From: Spirogloea muscicola
Taxonomy: Eukaryota; Streptophyta; Zygnematophyceae; Spirogloeales; Spirogloeaceae
Assembly (NCBI GenBank): GCA_009602725.1
Contig: WELB01000143.1
Span: 26,304-90,303, forward strand
DNA length: 64,000 nt
Reading direction: 5' to 3'
Each line of letters starts with the position of its first letter. The first letter of the stretch is position 1. The position numbers and the translations under genes are program-made. Below are positions 61,560-64,000 of the stretch, piece by piece. The notes beneath the pieces are model-generated. The model searched no databases. It was not told the DNA's origin and saw only the letters and a list, made by a program, of their open reading frames with translations.

Positions 61560-62533
61560 CACTCAGTAACCCCTGCCAAGCAGCCTCAGGGCAGAGAGAC
61601 TGGGTTCCTGGAAGCGGGTCCCCTGGCCAGAGCCAGAGGCAGCAGCGAGGGCTCTGCCTGCACGCAGGTGCAGCGCGCGGGCCGTAGACCTCTGCAGCGA
61701 GACGCCAAGCGCATGCGGTACACCTGCGCTAGCGACCATGCTGCATGGGAGTCCACCGGCTCCCCATGGAAGCGGCGGACAATGGCGTGACGTGAGAGCT
61801 GGTTGAGCAGCTCGAGCCACCGAGCGCCCAGCGGCCCGTGCGTATCGATGGCGAGCGGGAAGAACTCGTCTTCCCGCGGGTGATCTGCGTATTTTAGCTC
61901 CTTGGCCCGAGCGGCGCAGGCTACCGCATAGCCAGCCTTGGTGGCACACTGGGTTGGATGTGAGCGGTCATAGGAGTCAGTGGTCACCACGTCCAGGAGA
62001 AGACGTGGCCCGCCCGCTGGTGGGGTGGGCACAAGGTTTACGCGACGAGCGTGGAGACCGTCGGCCCGTTGCTGGAGCGGCATGACGGCAGAGTTCTCGG
62101 CTGCCACCGAGAAGCCAGCCTCCACAAGGATGCCATGCATCGCATCCCGGAGATGGTCGTGGGCCGCTGTCCTCTCTCCGCCGTGGGAACAGCGCAGAAC
62201 ATGAGCGGCCAGCTCCCCAGGCTCGGCCCCTCGCTCGCCACATTCACACTGTTGCACACCCTGGAGACATGGCGGCGGCAGGCCCAGGAGCCGGTGGACG
62301 GCACTGCAAAACACCTCGTCCGGGAGTGTGAGGGCTTCATTGAGGGGAAGGGCCTGGAGCCACGCCGCGGCCTCCGGGGAGGAGGCCGAGTGGAGTCGCG
62401 CGCGCCCGCGCAGGTCGGCCTCCGGGAGCTGGAGCAAGGCGGCGGTGAAGGCTGCCTTGTCCATCGCGGCTGCGAAGCGCGCTTGGACGCGCAGGTCGGC
62501 GGTGTGCGCGAGGTGCGCAAGGGAGACCGCCTG
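61560..62533 (-). mobile_element. N2 non-LTR C-terminal region, the longest N copy
   Basis: Minus-strand frame 62464-61586. MDKAAFTAALLQLPEADLRG, AAAWLQALPLNEALTLPDEV, VHRLLGLPPPC, then a zinc-type cluster CECGERGAEPGELAAHVLRC (C-x-C...H-x3-C) and AAHDHLRDAMHGILVEAGFS. Next come LLLDVVTTDSYDRSHP, AARAKELKYADHPREDEFF, PLAIDTHGPLGARWLELLNQ and RHAIVRRFHGEPVDSHAA. A zinc cluster followed by D...E/K-x-K-Y is how the C-terminal restriction-like nuclease of some LINE proteins is arranged. After a frameshift near 61690 the real end LRLLGRGY and stop lies at 61564-61569, with only about 12 bases of N2 3' UTR. Confidence 0.85.
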
Positions 62534-62835
62534 GCCCGCCAGCTGCTTCGTTTCTCTTTAGTGCTTGTTGTTCTTCGTACTTCCCCTGGCCCCTTCTCGT
62601 CCTTTGTTCATTCTTTTCTGGGCTGGCTTTTTCCAGCCCCTATCCTCAATGGGCGAGCCCTTCTCTCCTCGATTAACTGGTGGCTGGGAGAAGAAGTGGC
62701 TCTCCCAATGGGGGCAAGGGCTGTGAGAAGCCAGCCCGAAAAGGATTGACAAGGTTCGAAGGGGCCAAACTACGAGCTAAGCAGCGACTGTGGGGCCTGA
62801 AGAGGCTATGGCAGAAGGGGGGGGAGGATGGACCA
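62534..62835. mobile_element. N2 tail (plus) and N1 tail with 3' UTR (minus), convergent
   Basis: 62538-62665 (plus) is an N2 3' UTR and tail (GTCCTTTGTTCATTC, CTGGGCTGGC, TCCAGCCCC, GGGCGAGCCCTTCTC). 62690-62835 (minus) is an N1 tail with its 3' UTR. The two tails meet 3' end to 3' end. Confidence 0.85.
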
Positions 62836-63145
62836 CTCAGTAGTTACGAGTGAGGAGCCTCACATCCGACAGACTAGCTGCCGGAAAACAATCCCCCTGA
62901 CGAAAGCCGGAGGCCGCAGCGAGAGCACGGCCAGCACGCAGATGCAAGGCGTGGGCCATGGACCGCTGGAGGGAGACGGACAAGCGCATACGATACACCT
63001 GAGCCCACGAGCCAGCGGCGTTGAAGTCAGCCGGCTCACCACGCCTGCGGGACACAGCGCGCCGTGCAAGCCTGGCCAACAGGTCGAGCCAGTGGGATCC
63101 GAGAGCCCCGTGAGAGGCCAGCCCAAAGGAATGGACAACGTCTGA
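62836..63145 (-). mobile_element. N1 C-terminal fragment
   Basis: Minus strand. LARRAVSRRRGEPADFNAAG, AQVYRMRLSVSLQRSMAHAL and FPAASLSDVRLLTRNY end at 62837; together with 62690-62835 it is one 5'-truncated copy with its tail. 63110-63145 (GAGAGGCCAGCCCAAAGG, GGACAACGTC) is a scrap of an N3-type tail at its 5' border. Confidence 0.8.
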
Positions 63146-63420
63146 AGAAGCCGGACAGCAGCAAGCCGACTCTCAGTAACCTCTAGTCAGTAAATGCAAG
63201 TCTGAATAGCTAGCAGGCGGAAAGACGTCACCCTGACGGAAGCCGGAGGCAATAAATTCAAAAAACCTTTGACTTTTCTTCTTTCTGAGCTGGCCTTTCA
63301 CAGCCACCGCCGTCCACTGGAAGCGTCTTTCCCCTCTATCATTGAGCGCCACCTCGCAGAAGTCACAGCAGTAGTTTCTTGTTTTTTGCAGCCTTCCGGC
63401 CAATTTAGACCTTCTGCATT
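63146..63420. mobile_element. Degenerate N-family scraps
   Basis: 63173-63245 (minus) reads ASGFRQGDVFPPASYSDLHL and LTRGY, a C-terminal scrap. 63280-63320 (CTGAGCTGGCCTTTCACAGC) resembles a tail stem. The rest is unassigned. Confidence 0.55.
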
Positions 63421-64000
63421 TTGCTGGGCTGGCCAATCATAGCCATCGCCCTCTATGACCGCTCACATCCAACCCAGTGTGCCACCAAGGCTGGGTATGC
63501 GGTAGCCTGCGCCGCTCGGGCCAAGGAGCTAAAATACGCAGATCACCCGCGGGAAGACGAGTTCTTCCCGCTCGCCATCGATACGCACGGGCCGCTGGGC
63601 GCTCGGTGGCTCGAGCTGCTCAACCAGCTCTCTCGTCACGCCATTGCCCACCGCTTCCATGGGGAGCCGGTGGACTCCCATGCGGCAGGGTCGCTAGCGC
63701 AGGTCTACCGCATGCGCTTGGCCGTCTCGCTGCAGAGGTCTATGGCCCGCGCGCTGCACCTGCGTGCAGGCAGAGCCCTCGCTGCTGCCTCTGGCTCTGG
63801 CCAGGGGACCCGCTTCCAGGAACCCAGTCTCTCTGACCTGAGGCTGCTTAGCAGGGGTTACTGAGTGCTTCGTAGCTGCTTCGTTTCTTTTCTGTGCTTG
63901 TTGTTCTTCGTACTTCCCCTGGCCCCTTCTCGTCCTTTGTTCATTCTTTTCTGGGCTGGCTTTTTCCAGCCCCTATCCTCAATGGGCGAGCCCTTCTCTC
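63421..64000 (+). mobile_element. N2 C-terminal fragment with full N2 tail
   Basis: Open to the stop at 63862-63864: DRSHPTQCATKAGYAVACAA, AKELKYADHPREDEFFPLAI, DTHGPLGARWLELLNQLSRH, AQVYRMRLAVSLQRSMARAL, FQEPSLSDLRLLSRGY. The 3' UTR (TGAGTGCTTCGTAGCTGC) and tail (63940-64000) run to the window edge. It is nearly identical, in inverted orientation, to the copy at 61560-61960. Confidence 0.85.

Overview
The window looks like nuclear DNA of a green alga (Chlorophyta, perhaps a trebouxiophyte; species not determinable from sequence alone). It is GC-rich. Four intron-rich housekeeping genes are of plant type. Introns are mostly about 70-250 bp with GT-AG borders, and at least one is GC-AG. The intergenic space is packed with broken retrotransposons. 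No prokaryotic operon, rRNA, tRNA or CRISPR array was seen.

Layout. 1-21.4 kb is a graveyard of nested Ty3/gypsy chromovirus elements. I separate four LTR families (A, B, C, D) by sequence. Several insertions keep 5-bp target duplications, so the order of events can be read. The gag-pol remnants contain CCHC, protease, RT, RNase H, integrase and chromodomain blocks, but all carry stops, frameshifts or large deletions. A 189-bp-arm inverted repeat sits at 1480-1910. 23.1-30.4 kb (minus) is an apparently intact UBP12/13 (USP7)-type deubiquitinase with MATH and USP domains. 30.7-36.1 kb is a dense array of 5'-truncated non-LTR retrotransposon 3' ends from three related families, called N1, N2 and N3 here. 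36118-36892 is an assembly gap. 36.9-43.3 kb (plus) is a BAT2-domain gene matching plant MOS1 (5' end in the gap). 46.2-54.0 kb (minus) is the TBP-displacing ATPase Mot1/BTAF1 (first exon not found). 54.0-54.8 kb is a non-LTR reverse transcriptase fragment. 54.85-61.1 kb (plus) is importin-5 (first residues lost at a single N). 61.6-64 kb returns to N1/N2 retrotransposon ends.

The four host genes are unrelated in function: protein deubiquitination, an RNA-associated regulator, transcription-factor turnover on DNA, and nuclear import. BTAF1 and IPO5 are divergent and probably share a promoter region that is missing at the N.

The most novel signal is the shared 3' tail of the N families. It is a short double-hairpin module present in more than 20 copies in this window, in both orientations and often without any coding sequence. 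Two tail-only copies of about 70 bp sit inside other elements between perfect 6-8 bp target duplications. This suggests that the tail alone is enough to be mobilised, giving an ultra-short SINE-like retroposon.
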